The notes under the pieces are model-generated. The model worked only from the letters and a program-made list of their open reading frames with translations. It had not been told where the DNA came from and did not search any database. From NCBI RefSeq assembly GCF_026262505.1, contig NC_067205.1:10230001-10294000 (forward strand): a stretch of 64,000 nt of DNA, given 5' to 3'. Shown here in pieces: positions 9,282 to 18,619 of the stretch. Numbering within the stretch: position 1 is the first letter of the stretch; each line of letters starts with the position of its first letter. Position numbers and translations under genes: made by a program. This DNA comes from Trichomonas vaginalis G3 (lineage: Eukaryota > Parabasalia > Trichomonadida > Trichomonadidae).

Positions 9282-11297
9282 TTTTTTTTCATTTACCTTT
9301 TTTTTCCTTTTCTCATCATTTTTCAAAATTCTAAATTTTTATCAAAAATCTTGCCTATAAAAGCAGACTATGGAACCTTTTAATGCCTCTTAATCAATAT
9401 TATACAGCATAAAGCATATTAAATGAAAGTAATTACGTATAAATTTATTTTATTATCTTATTTATTAATTCTTTAGCATGTATTGTTTAATATTAACTTT
9501 TCTGTACATTAAATATGATATCTCCAAAGTATGAATGCCTTGTAACGAAACGAAAACTTAATTTTATGTTGAATATTTGTCACAAACATTAGATTATTAA
9601 AATATATGTTGGATATCCCTTAGTATGAGACTTCATGACTCTTGTAGTATAACGTGAGCTTTGGATTGCAAGCTCTGTGGTTAACGAACATAAATTAATT
9701 GTAAAGTTTTCAAAATTTTTCATCGTTTCTATCAGCATCTATTTTCCTTTAAAATAATATATTTGTATGAATACAATATTTAGTAATTTTTTATTTCCCA
9801 TAATTTCATTCAAAATTTCAGAAAAAATTAATTTCTATTCAATATTATTTCAGCTTCAAAACACTTCATTCTTATAGATGTTGATTCACTAAAGTGTGAT
9901 ACTCAATGTCTTATTTCAATGAAAATTGTTCTGCAAATTTATTTCACTTTTGACCTCACTTTTTCCGTAATTCAATTTTTTACTTTTAATATTTTAGATC
10001 TTCATAATATCATTTGAAAAATTAACCATATAAAAAAATCAAGTTAACAATTCACTTTTTCCGTAATTCAAAAATCAAAAATATAAATAATATATCTTTT
10101 TATCAAATATTATTATTATATTCTATGAAAAATGAGGTCCGGAAATTTTGCGGATTCCGTAACTCAATTTTACGGAAAAAGTGCAGTAAACTATTCAAAA
10201 TACGGAAAAATTGGTGTAAACTAATGATTTTACGGTAAAATCACGGAAAGTCCCGGAAGAATATATGTGCCGATATGAAATTATACAAAAATGAATCAAA
10301 CGCATTTTAAAAGATTGTTCTTGTATTATAAATGCTATTCGCAGATTTATTAGTTGAAGAAAATTACCAAATTTTTGCCGATTTACAAAAAATGATTTAC
10401 AAAGCATATTTTTATAAGGCTTTAAAAATCTTTAAAATGTGACCGGTGACGGAAATCCATGGTAACCAACCGCGGTTCCCGTTTGGAATGCCATACCAGA
10501 AGCAAATAAAATTTTATTTTTTGCAAAAAACAGGCCACCCGGATGTACGTTTATTTGAGAGGAGGAGGATTAAATTTTTGAAAGCACTAAAATTTGTAAA
10601 TATACTAGTTATATAATAATATGCATTATTTTAAAAAATAAAAATTAAAGCACGTTAAAATCTTTTTTGATGAATTTTTACAAAAGCTACTCAGGATAAT
10701 GCAAGATATGAGTAGTTAAACATAAATTTCAAATCAGATTTTACTTATAATAAATATTTTAAATTTCCGAAAATTAAGTTCAGATCGACTCTATACGTAG
10801 TGTGAAAAAAAAAGACCAAAAACAGAATGTAAAATATAACAAATAATAGTACAAATGTCATAAGTATCCCAAACGACGTCTTAATCCATGTTTTTCTATT
10901 CATTCCTCAAGATTTCATAAAAATCTTGAAGAAAAACTTAATATTAGATATGACTTGTATAATAGCAGCTTATTTTAGGCAAGCCCTGCTGAACTTTTAT
11001 CGTTTATGAAAATTCATAATGTCAGATTTTATTGACAAATTTCATCGTATAAAATCAAATAATTTATACTAAATTTTGTTCAACTTTGAGAGCATACATG
11101 AAACTCTGATATATTTGTTCATAAATAATTAGAAATTTGAAAATCAAAAACAACCTCAATAACATTTCAAGATTACGATATTGGGAGTCAAATTTGCTCA
11201 ACTTCGAATCTATTTTTTTAATAAACACAATTATTATTAGAATTCTCAAGAATAAGCACAACCTAAAAAGGCGTGTGGGCAATTTTAACGACATTTT
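9282..11297. other. Host interval without a recognisable gene
   Basis: This is about 2 kb of AT-rich DNA between the end of Maverick A and the DZIP1-like gene. Only short frames without family character are present. It holds the CACTTTTTCCGTAA repeats at 9957-10183 and a slightly more GC-rich patch near 10440-10560. No RNA gene is visible. Confidence 0.6.
9957..10183. repeat. Short direct and inverted CACTTTTTCCGTAA repeats
   Basis: CACTTTTTCCGTAATTCAA occurs at 9957-9975 and again at 10053-10071, and its core occurs inverted (TTACGGAAAAAGTG) at 10170-10183. Further ACGGAAAAA/ACGGTAAAA variants follow to about 10260. A small non-autonomous element bounded by these inverted copies (about 230 or 130 bp) is possible. 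Confidence 0.5.
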
Positions 11298-12045
11298 TTA
11301 ACGCGATACGAGCGTAAGTCCATAGAATGTGTTTTGAGGGAAACTATAAAAATCCAAAATAGAGGTAAGTGCGCCATTATTACCTGCGAAGTTACATGGA
11401 ATAAATCGAAGAGTAAGTACAAGATGATCTTGCATCTTTCCAAGTAAATGAAATTTATTAAAATTAAGATGATAATATTCATTTATAGTATGTGTATGAT
11501 GTGTTTTCAAAATTTCTTCAAATAAAATGCAATGATAATTTGACTGATCTTCGTTTTTATGTGGCGTTCTCAAATTTTGCCAAATAATCGCTGCGTTTTG
11601 ATGTCTTTGGAACATGTGAGCATCAAGTTTAGAAAGTGAAGGTAAATCTTTAAGACAAATTGGACATTTTTGCGAATATAAACTTTTTTGTTTCAACTTG
11701 ATTTTTAAGTGCGGAATTTTCTCGGTTTAGCTTTTTAACCATTGATTTTAACTTTCTAATGGAATCTTTATTATTTTCGATAATGATTTGTAAAATTGAA
11801 AATAACTTTTGAACTTCATTCATATTTTGATTGTAAAATGTTGTTGAATCGAGGAATTCCTCTTGAATTTGTGAAAGTGTATGCCTGTCTTTCGTTTGGC
11901 TCAAAGTTCTAATGTCAATAGACGAAATCGAAGCCCAATTAAAGCCATTAATATCATTAATGACATTATTAGTTGGTTGTGGAGGATTTTGTGCAATCAT
12001 GATTGTTGGAGGCTGACTTTGAGGCCATAGAAATCTTGATTGCAT
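11298..12045 (-). pseudogene. DZIP1/Iguana-like zinc-finger protein, frameshifted
   Basis: The first frame starts at the ATG at 12045. Its INGFNWASISSIDIRTLSQ block and following LFSILQIIIE segment match the N-terminal domain of DZIP1 proteins, followed by a coiled coil. A second frame on the same strand carries one C2H2 finger (CPICLKDLPS...DAHMFQRH), as DZIP1 does after the coiled coil. The frames meet near 11690 at an A-run (ACAAAAAAG), where a one-base shift separates them. DZIP1 acts at the ciliary transition zone/basal body in animals; trichomonads have flagella, so a flagellar role is plausible. The total of about 250 codons is short for the family. Maverick B begins only 87 bp upstream of the start. 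Confidence 0.6.
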
Positions 12046-12097
12046 TTATTTTTTATTTCAAAAATGGAGCAAAAACGTTATTGCCTTGATTTATATT

Positions 12098-12101
<4 letters not shown>

Positions 12102-12129
<28 letters not shown>
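12102..12129. repeat. Poly-A run next to Maverick B end
   Basis: An uninterrupted A run abuts the left terminus of Maverick B. Copy A has a T run directly outside its terminus. A-rich target choice or slippage could explain both. Confidence 0.7.
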
Positions 12130-12131
<2 letters not shown>

Positions 12132-12132
12132 T

Positions 12133-12299
12133 AGTGGGGCTTCCAGGCACTTCGTGCCCTCTAGCCCCGAAGATGTTTAGTATAAATGAAGTTTTTATTC
12201 GGAGGGCTTCCAGGAGCTTTTCACAAATTATATATGTTTTCATGTTTTGTCACTTTTCTGTCACTTTTCGGGTAAAAACATTTTTATTATATATATAAA
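12133..12299. repeat. Terminal repeat of Maverick B with hairpin
   Basis: Starting with AGTGGGGC, this segment is the inverse of 9182-9281. It contains the hairpin around GGCACTTCGTGCC (12146-12158) within a longer palindrome of about 34 bp (12137-12169), then an extra stretch (about 12176-12240) not seen in copy A, and GTCACTTTTCTGTCACTTTT shared with copy A. Confidence 0.8.
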
Positions 12300-12302
12300 A
12301 TG
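12281..12302 (+). promoter_or_regulatory. Maverick-type promoter: T5, AT spacer, AAAATG
   Basis: TTTTT at 12281-12285 is followed by an AT spacer and ATAAAATG, the methylase start. The same arrangement is found at 13241-13260, 13622-13640, 14734-14751 and ahead of most genes in copies A and C. Spacing suggests a start-proximal promoter. Confidence 0.5.
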
Positions 12303-13118
12303 AATTTTACAAAACCACCGTTACCCTTCTTTGGAAATAAGAGTAGATGTAAAGATATTCTATTGAGAGAACTTAAGAAACTACCGAATGGTCTAACATT
12401 TGTAGATTTGTTCGGTGGAAGTTTCTATATATCCCATTTGTGCCATACAATATTCCCAGACTCAAAGATTATATGCAATGACTTCGACAACTATATGAAC
12501 CGTCTCAAACATATACCAGATACAAACAATATATTGAAAGAGTTAAAAGAAAAGATACCTATAGGCAAGATGGAACGTATACCATTAGATAAGAAAAATA
12601 TTGTGAGAGAGGTTTTGAAAAAAGCAGAATATATAGACTGGGATAGTATATCTGCTAGACTATTATATAGTGGTTCTATAAGAGTTCATGACATTGAAAC
12701 ACTTATGTCAAAAGTTTTATATCTTAACTATACAAATGTTTTCAAAGAGGACATAGAAAAATATATTGAGGGTATAGAGTTTGTGAGATGTCGTTGGACA
12801 GAGTTGTATGAAAAATATAAAGACAAGGAAAATGTTTTCTTTATAGTGGCCCCGCCGTTCTATAACACATATGATTTTCAATACCAAGTAGACTGGACTT
12901 TGAGAGACTCTTTAGAAACTTTAGACGTTGTACATAACCATCCATGCTTTTACTTTACATCCGATAAAAGTGGTTTGGAAAGTGTCATGAGATGGTTAGA
13001 GGACATACATGACTATGAGTTTAGATACGATAAGATAGAATATGAGAGAGGTCCTATAAACCGGAGAAAGTGTCATAACAAAGAAATTTTATTGGTAAGT
13101 AAATGTGGTTTGAAATAG
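12300..13118 (+). CDS. D12-class DNA N6-adenine methyltransferase, copy B
   Basis: The 272-residue frame runs unbroken from the ATG at 12300. It has PFFGNKSRCKDIL (cofactor-binding start), FVDLFGGSFYISHLCH (motif I) and the catalytic-loop region near residues 180-190 (FFIV..PPFYNTYDFQY). The length fits Dam-like enzymes. It is the gene nearest the terminal repeat. Methylation could mark element DNA or change expression of nearby chromatin; that is inference. The last codons overlap the start of the 43-residue membrane protein. Activity cannot be judged from sequence alone, and the element as a whole is a fossil. Confidence 0.85.
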   Translation: MNFTKPPLPFFGNKSRCKDILLRELKKLPNGLTFVDLFGGSFYISHLCHTIFPDSKIICNDFDNYMNRLKHIPDTNNILKELKEKIPIGKMERIPLDKKNIVREVLKKAEYIDWDSISARLLYSGSIRVHDIETLMSKVLYLNYTNVFKEDIEKYIEGIEFVRCRWTELYEKYKDKENVFFIVAPPFYNTYDFQYQVDWTLRDSLETLDVVHNHPCFYFTSDKSGLESVMRWLEDIHDYEFRYDKIEYERGPINRRKCHNKEILLVSKCGLK

Positions 13119-13234
13119 GACTACTTGTTTTAGGTTTTTTCCATTGTGTCATTTACTTATTTGACGTGGCAGAAAGATATAGAGAATATGAAGATGAACC
13201 AATGCCAGCAAATGTTCAGTATATGTACTCGTAA
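13103..13234 (+). CDS. 43-residue single-span membrane protein, copy B
   Basis: It begins MWFEIGLLVLGFFHCVIYLF and ends with a charged tail. It is the counterpart of 8249-8380 in copy A and differs only near the C-terminus (NVQYMYS against NVRHMYS). It overlaps the end of the methylase frame by 16 bp, which suggests tight packing of element genes. Confidence 0.6.
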   Translation: MWFEIGLLVLGFFHCVIYLFDVAERYREYEDEPMPANVQYMYS

Positions 13235-13240
13235 GAGATA

Positions 13241-13260
13241 TTTTTATCTAATATTAAATG
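13241..13260 (+). promoter_or_regulatory. Maverick-type promoter
   Basis: TTTTTATCTAATATTAAATG: a T5 tract, a 12-base AT spacer and TAAATG, where ATG is the start of the 120-residue protein. Identical in copy A. Confidence 0.5.
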
Positions 13261-13620
13261 GACGCACAGAACTTAGCGAATGCACAGCAACCTGGACAAC
13301 CAAACCCAGAGAATATTCCAAATGAAGTTAGAATACAAACTGCAATGGCAAACTATGGTCAAGTGCCAACAGATGTACAAATGCAAACTGCCATGTCAAA
13401 TGACGCTGCGTTAGGCTTACCACCATGGTATGCAAATATGAGATGGAAAGAGTTTTATACAAACCCTGAAGTGGGATATAAACAACTTTATGCAGATGAC
13501 GCGAACACAGGAGTTGACCCAGAATATGTTTTCTACCAGAGGAGAAACAGAATGTATGAGCTCCAGTTAAAGAATGCTATGGAACTCAACAGGAAACGTA
13601 AGAGACTAGGCGGACATTAG
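13258..13620 (+). CDS. 120-residue Maverick protein, function unknown, copy B
   Basis: This is nearly identical to 7863-8225 of copy A: MDAQNLANAQQPGQPNPENI at the start, the QTAMxN near-repeat, and a basic RKRKRLGGH end. One residue near the C-terminus differs (N for R). It is followed 17 bp later by the amphipathic 80-residue protein. A virion or DNA-binding role is a guess. Confidence 0.6.
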   Translation: MDAQNLANAQQPGQPNPENIPNEVRIQTAMANYGQVPTDVQMQTAMSNDAALGLPPWYANMRWKEFYTNPEVGYKQLYADDANTGVDPEYVFYQRRNRMYELQLKNAMELNRKRKRLGGH

Positions 13621-13621
13621 A

Positions 13622-13640
13622 TTTTTACATATAGTAAATG
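13622..13640 (+). promoter_or_regulatory. Maverick-type promoter
   Basis: TTTTTACATATAGTAAATG: T5, AT spacer and TAAATG at the start of the 80-residue protein. It overlaps the region just after the stop of the previous gene. Confidence 0.5.
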
Positions 13641-13880
13641 GGTTTCTTCAGTAAGATAGGAAACTTCTTTCGAAATGTTGGAAGAGGTATATGGAATGGA
13701 ATAAAAACCGTAGGAAGAGGAATTTGGAACGGAGTCAAAAATATTGGTAAAAGAGTAGGTCAGTTCGTTGGTATTATACCTAAAGACCCTGAACCAGAAG
13801 AACAAGCTCCTGTTATACAACAGCCTGAACCTGCACCACAGTCTAGTTGGCAACCAAATCCAACACCTCAACCGTATTAA
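13638..13880 (+). CDS. Amphipathic, membrane-active-looking small protein, copy B
   Basis: The 80 residues have three near-repeats (NVGRGIWNGIK, TVGRGIWNGVK, NIGKRVGQF) followed by a Pro-rich acidic tail (PKDPEPEEQAPV...). It matches 7602-7844. The amphipathic Gly/Trp/Arg repeats suggest membrane insertion or lysis, like helper peptides of adenovirus-type virions. It ends 4 bp before the stop of the convergent capsid-like gene. Confidence 0.6.
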   Translation: MGFFSKIGNFFRNVGRGIWNGIKTVGRGIWNGVKNIGKRVGQFVGIIPKDPEPEEQAPVIQQPEPAPQSSWQPNPTPQPY

Positions 13881-13884
13881 AAAA

Positions 13885-14733
13885 TTATATTTTTACCGTT
13901 CGATAGTAGTTGTATATGAAACTAAGTTCTAAGTAAAACGCGTGGTATAATGGAATTATTCTCTTTCTTCCATCTGTTGTAAACCATACTTGAAAGTCTG
14001 AAATACTTCCACTTGGTGGTTCATATAGCTTTGTAGGTTTTTCGTAAAAGTCATTTGCCAAGCATAAAAAAGAGTTTTGTGCACCAGAAAATGAAGCATG
14101 AACTATAATAGCATCTGAGTCGAAAACATTTTCATATGTTCCATTAGGGTTTTCGACTTCATAAAAGTTCGGGTGTACTGGATATGCTGCAGGCTGATTT
14201 AACATCCTCAAAAATCTATACCATGCCAAGTTGTTATATTTTGTAGAAATATAAACGTCTTCTCCAAGGTCTTCTATTCTATTGATTTTAACAGTTGCAT
14301 TTTTCCTGTCATATAAAATATCGAGATGGTACTCTCCTTCGTCAATGTTGTACTGTTTTGCATATTCGAGATAGATATCGTTTATTTTTTCTTGAAAAGC
14401 TTGAAGAGTTGTTTCTAAGTTTACAAGCAAATTCACTTGTAAAAGTTTTCCCTGTTCAAATTTCTCATACGTATGTTTTTCTTTGTTATAGTATCGAATT
14501 TCAAAAGCGACCGTAAATGGGAAACCATGTATGGCTTCTGAAATGAACTTCATTCTACGAAAGCCAATAGCTTTTGTGACGGATGGGTCTCTTAACCATC
14601 TTAACGGGTAGTCAAAACGATAGCCTTCATGCTTTACGGTCTCTGTCTCAAACTTTTGACCGACATTCGTAAAAAGTTCATCTAATGGTTTAGTTGTAGC
14701 AACTCTTGAATTTTCTTTTTCTATTGAAAGCAT
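13885..14733 (-). CDS. Capsid-like structural protein, copy B (open frame)
   Basis: The 282-residue frame runs from the ATG at 14733. It has the YRFDYPLRWLRDP block near residue 40, NNLAWYRFLRMLNQP near residue 170, and IVHASFSGAQNSFLCLANDF near residue 210. The C-terminal half pairs with the 293-residue protein of copy C at 52147-53028 (IVIKSSISEFAEESILCLSN), so both belong to one diverged family. A minor capsid or penton-type role is inferred from context with packaging ATPase and fibre. It is divergently oriented to the fibre, with 18 bp between the starts. Confidence 0.6.
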   Translation of the reverse strand: MLSIEKENSRVATTKPLDELFTNVGQKFETETVKHEGYRFDYPLRWLRDPSVTKAIGFRRMKFISEAIHGFPFTVAFEIRYYNKEKHTYEKFEQGKLLQVNLLVNLETTLQAFQEKINDIYLEYAKQYNIDEGEYHLDILYDRKNATVKINRIEDLGEDVYISTKYNNLAWYRFLRMLNQPAAYPVHPNFYEVENPNGTYENVFDSDAIIVHASFSGAQNSFLCLANDFYEKPTKLYEPPSGSISDFQVWFTTDGRKRIIPLYHAFYLELSFIYNYYRTVKI

Positions 14734-14751
14734 ATTTTATCTAGAATAAAA
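14734..14751. promoter_or_regulatory. 18-bp divergent promoter between capsid-like and fibre genes
   Basis: The whole gap between two divergent ATGs is a near-palindrome (ATTTTATCTAGAATAAAA). Read either way it gives a T-run, short spacer and AAATG-type start. The equivalent 17-bp gap in copy A is at 6735-6751. Confidence 0.55.
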
Positions 14752-16038
14752 ATGTCGAAAGAAACAGCGTCTATGAGAGAATACAACACAACCGACAACT
14801 CATTTTGCAAGCTCTAAATAAGAACACAACAAACTTTTCAAACTATTCTAAGATATCTGAGTCATTGAAAGAAGGAAACTTAAAACTGACGATAAACCCA
14901 TTGACAGACGAGTTTCTGTTTCAAGACAGTAAGAACCATACTGTTTGTATAAATCCAACAAAAAGAACTTTTAAACGAGAAACCTATAGATGAACTTCTT
15001 TTGAAAGCAGATTTGACAACAAAGCTGACAAAGAGTATGTCATTGAAAAAGTTCAAGAAGAACATGACAGAGCAGATGCAACATATGCAACAAAAGAGGA
15101 TGTTGAAAAGAAAGCTGACAAAGAGTATGTTGACGATGAGTTAGCATATCTGGCTAGTGGGTTAGTGAAGAAGGCAGATAAGGAATATGTGGATGAAAAA
15201 GACAATGAAATTATAAAAAGGGTTGAATGGTACCATGAACGGACATCGAAGATTTTAGAAGGTAAAGCCAATACAGGATGGGTTTCAGGGTGTTTAGACC
15301 TTAAAGCCGACAAAGAAACTGTAGATATGTTGGCACAAACGGTTTCAAGTCATACCAGAGGTTTAATGGAAGATGGACAACAGTTGAAAGAGCTTGAGAA
15401 AGGTGTTACAGAGTTAAGGAATACAAAAGCAGACTCGACATGGATAAAAGGATATGTAGATGCAACAAAAGAGTATATTTTCACATGGACAGAAGGAACA
15501 TACCCACAAAAATATCATAGACATAGCATCTCTGACGTAAATGAACTTGAAGAAAAGTTATATAAAAAAGCAGACAAAACAGAGCTTCAAACGTTAAAGA
15601 CAGAAATACTTCAACACTATATCTATAGGTTCTATTTACACGTCAATGAACTCTACCAGACCAGAAGTAGTACTTGGTTTTTGGAACTTGGACTCAAATA
15701 GTCGACAGGTTTTTGTATTGTGCAAACTCTTCAAAGGAAACAGGTGGAAGTAAACGATTTCAGGTGAAAATTTACCTGCACACAGTCACTACATAGATTT
15801 AAGTACATCTCAAGCAGGTTGGCATAAGCATAGATATTGGGATTGGTCAGGAATGACAAAAGGTAAAGGATATGATGTTAAAGACGAGGTTAAGTTTGCT
15901 ATAAATTGTTACTGGAGTGACACTCAGGGAGAAGGAAACCATACACATTTCGTTTCAGGGTATACACAAACAACGGGACAAAGTAAAGACTACATGCCAC
16001 CTTACATGACAGTTTACGCATGGTATAGAATTGCTTAG
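14752..16038 (+). pseudogene. Phage-tail-fibre-like protein, copy B (broken)
   Basis: Counterpart of the copy A fibre. It contains several KADKEYVDE coiled segments, KYHRHSISDVNELEEKLYKKAD (stalk repeat, here in one copy type), KADKTELQTLKTEILQ, and the collar-type end DYMPPYMTVYAWYRIA. The middle differs from copy A, with different stalk segments, as if the fibre shaft had been shuffled. It is broken in about three or four places. It converges on the integrase and the two stops overlap. Confidence 0.75.
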
Positions 16039-16991
16039 TCGTCATTTTCAACTTCTTTAGCATATTCGTCAGGAGTTGTCTTATATTTGTTAGGAACTGT
16101 CTTTTGAAAGTATACCACCTTGAACTTTGACAAGTTTGAAACGAGGTCTGACAATAGTAGTTTTATCTTCTGCTTGCAGTCTGTACATTTTGCCATGTTT
16201 GCCTAAACTTCATAATATTCTCTTGTATACTTTCTTCTATTTTACGAACACGAATGTGAGTACCTGTCGGGTTCCCATTGTTGTCATAGTCAATAGTATT
16301 TTCATATGGGTCGCGTTTAGGTATTTCTATTTTTACTTTGTCACCTTTCTTAAGTTTGAAGCCCGGCATTTTTTCTTGTTTGTCTCTTTTGACTAAATTA
16401 TTAAATATATAGTCTTTCTCTAAGTCAGGGTTGTTTTCATTTCTTCGGGGGAGTGGTTTCCCAACCTTTTTGTTTACGGTGTTGTTGTAAATATTTAAAA
16501 CTTGTCTCATCTTTGCCATGGAGAAATGTCTATATTTGTCGTCATATGACATTTCATTTGCTTCACCACCTTGTGGTTGGTTTAAGTCTCTTAAGATTTT
16601 TATACAACTGTCAATGACACCAAGAGCAGAATGGTTTTGGTCGACAATGAAATATTGGTTTACATTTTTGAACGCAGATAGTTTTTAATATCGTCTGAAT
16701 TAAAGAACGTTCACAGTCAGATGTCAGTTTTGTTGGATGGTATTTGTCAACGAATATTGTCAAAGCAGTTTTCACATCTAAAATATTTTTGGACTGTAAT
16801 GGTATGGCTTCACAGTATCTTGTGTTTTGACCGACAAATATTAGCCAGTATGGAGGTCCATCTGTTCTAACTCTCGGAATGTTTTCCAAGATATCCATAA
16901 ACCAAGCATTTGGTGTTGAACTAAAGATTTTTACACATGAGTGCTTTCTTTGTCGCTTTAGAAACATAGGGTCCTTGTTTGGATTCGTCAT
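16035..16991 (-). pseudogene. Maverick rve-type integrase, copy B (broken)
   Basis: This matches the integrase of copy A: NAWFMDILENIPR, PPYWLIFVGQNTRYCEAIPL, the LTSD block and the basic GFKLKKGDKVKIEIPKRD part in the C-terminal third. It starts 17 bp from the divergent amphipathic-protein gene (17009). About two breaks are present. The role in the intact family is joining element ends to host DNA. Confidence 0.8.
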
Positions 16992-17008
16992 TTTTTACCC
17001 TATAAGAA

Positions 17009-17088
17009 ATGGGTTTATTTGGCGCATTAGCAGGAGTTGCATCCAGATTTTTACCCGCAGTGGAACAATAGCCAGAGGTGTATTTGGA
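17009..17088 (+). pseudogene. First part of amphipathic virion-type protein, cut at element end
   Basis: The segment encodes MGLFGALAGVASRFLPAVG and a few more residues that match 4081-4482 of copy A. Similarity stops near 17088, which marks the right limit of copy B. Confidence 0.7.
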
Positions 17089-18600
17089 GTTTCTGAAATT
17101 CCGTTCTTGACAATAGTACTTAATGATTGTCCTTCTAATCTTCTCTCTCTAAATTCTTAGCTTGATTCCAAGATGAATTATTAATAAGCACAAAATATCA
17201 ATTATTGATGATCCAAAAGTAAAACTTTCTGAAAGTTCTTCATAGTTTTTCAAAAGGAAGTCTCGATGATGTTTGAAGGAAATTTGGATGGAGAAATTAC
17301 AGCTTTCTCTTGAATTCAACAAGAGATTTCTTAGGCGTTCTTACATTCAGGAAACTCTGTGATAACTGAGTTTCTTGAAAACTCTTGAGATTTAGCTTTC
17401 ATTCAATTGCTTCATATCACCAATTTACTCACACTGCGAAAATATTAATGGTCTTAAACTCATAATCAATCTCAATTTATTACATTGGAATAGCTTCTTC
17501 TCAATTGAAATCGACTCAAGATCTTATCTCTATATATCTAAGGCGAGCATATTCAAAGCACCAACAATCCCGGCGAACTAATTGCAATATCTGATTAAAT
17601 CTGTCCCTTCCCACCCTCAACATCCTGGTTTTGCTTGATGGCCTAGCCATGAACCATCTGAAATAAACCCCTACTTGCAACCCAAGTTTTTGCACTTCAT
17701 TTGTATTTGTGAATCCACCCAACATTCTTAATAATTGAACGAAATGATTCCGAAAAACACCATTCGAATGAAATCATTGAAATTCATTATCAACAATAAT
17801 GATCAAGCTGTAGTAAATCAGAAAGGCCATCGGTTTAATAAAACCCTGAGAAATTCTTGTCTAAGCTATGTACTTCATATGAGAATTATATTCATGAAAA
17901 AACGCGGAATTATGGGATGAGCTGTGATCTTCATTTATAAATTCCTCTTCATAACAAATACGAAGTTTAGGGAGATTGACACCACTAAAACAACTGTACA
18001 TGACAGCCCTTTCTACTCAACGATCACTACCTTGACACTAACGCTCATACCAAATTCCCGAATCCCCAACCCAGCAGACAAGCACAACAAACGACTCTCT
18101 CAATACCCCTTCACTCACCTAACAATATACGAACTCATCAGCTTACAATAGATCATTGACTATCGGTATTTCATCGATGAGCATTCATAGAAATCACGAC
18201 AATATCATCTAAAATAACTTTATCTTGAATTAAATTAATCCAATTGCGACAGACTTTCTCATGTCATTAGAATTGCATGCTTTGATTTACTGACTGAGTC
18301 ACGATAAAACTAATATTCATGAAGCCAACCTGAAACCAAGAAAGATTATATTTCCCATAGACTCATGACTTTATGCAGGGAATGTATCGGCCAACTTCAA
18401 TTCAAACAATGTCTACTGTATCTTCTCACTTTGCTATTGCCAACGAAACAACGAACAAGTTTCCAAGAAGACATAACATGGTTTTATAACCACCATTAAA
18501 CAATAGAATCCTTGTTTTCGTGTGCTGAGCTGAGCAGTGAATTAAATGTCTGTCCCATTGCTTCCCAAACGAAGCTTCGATTGCATGAGTCGTTCCTGAT
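17089..18600. other. Host interval without a recognisable gene
   Basis: About 1.5 kb of AT-rich sequence beyond the cut end of Maverick B. Short frames exist but show no family character. The sequence may include decayed parts of the midasin-like gene lying to the right, but I could not trace them here. Confidence 0.5.
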
Positions 18601-18619
18601 GCTGTCTTTCCTGAATTAA

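Larger units (their letters stand above)
12133..17088 (+). mobile_element. Maverick/Polinton copy B, cut off on the right
   Basis: Copy B has the same gene order as copy A but in the opposite direction: methylase, 43-residue membrane protein, 120- and 80-residue proteins, capsid-like gene (opposite strand), fibre, integrase (opposite strand), and the first part of the amphipathic-protein gene. Similarity to copy A stops near 17088, where unrelated host sequence begins; the polymerase half is absent. It is broken in about five places besides the lost half. Near-identity to copy A over several genes argues for recent activity of the family. Confidence 0.9.

Noticed and set aside
10195-11294. 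Several AT-rich frames in the host island
   Set aside because: Strong Phe/Leu/Ile bias and no conserved motifs; typical of chance frames in AT-rich DNA.
12102-12129. Poly-A run as the tail of a retroposed copy
   Set aside because: It abuts a Maverick terminus, has no upstream transcript-like unit, and there is no sign of a LINE or SINE.
17516-17725. Minus-strand frame of 69 codons
   Set aside because: No family character, no clear start context, and located in a decayed gene-poor stretch.
17924-18151. Plus-strand frame of 75 codons right of Maverick B
   Set aside because: Low-complexity Thr/Pro/Ser content without family matches I can name; no promoter-like signal.
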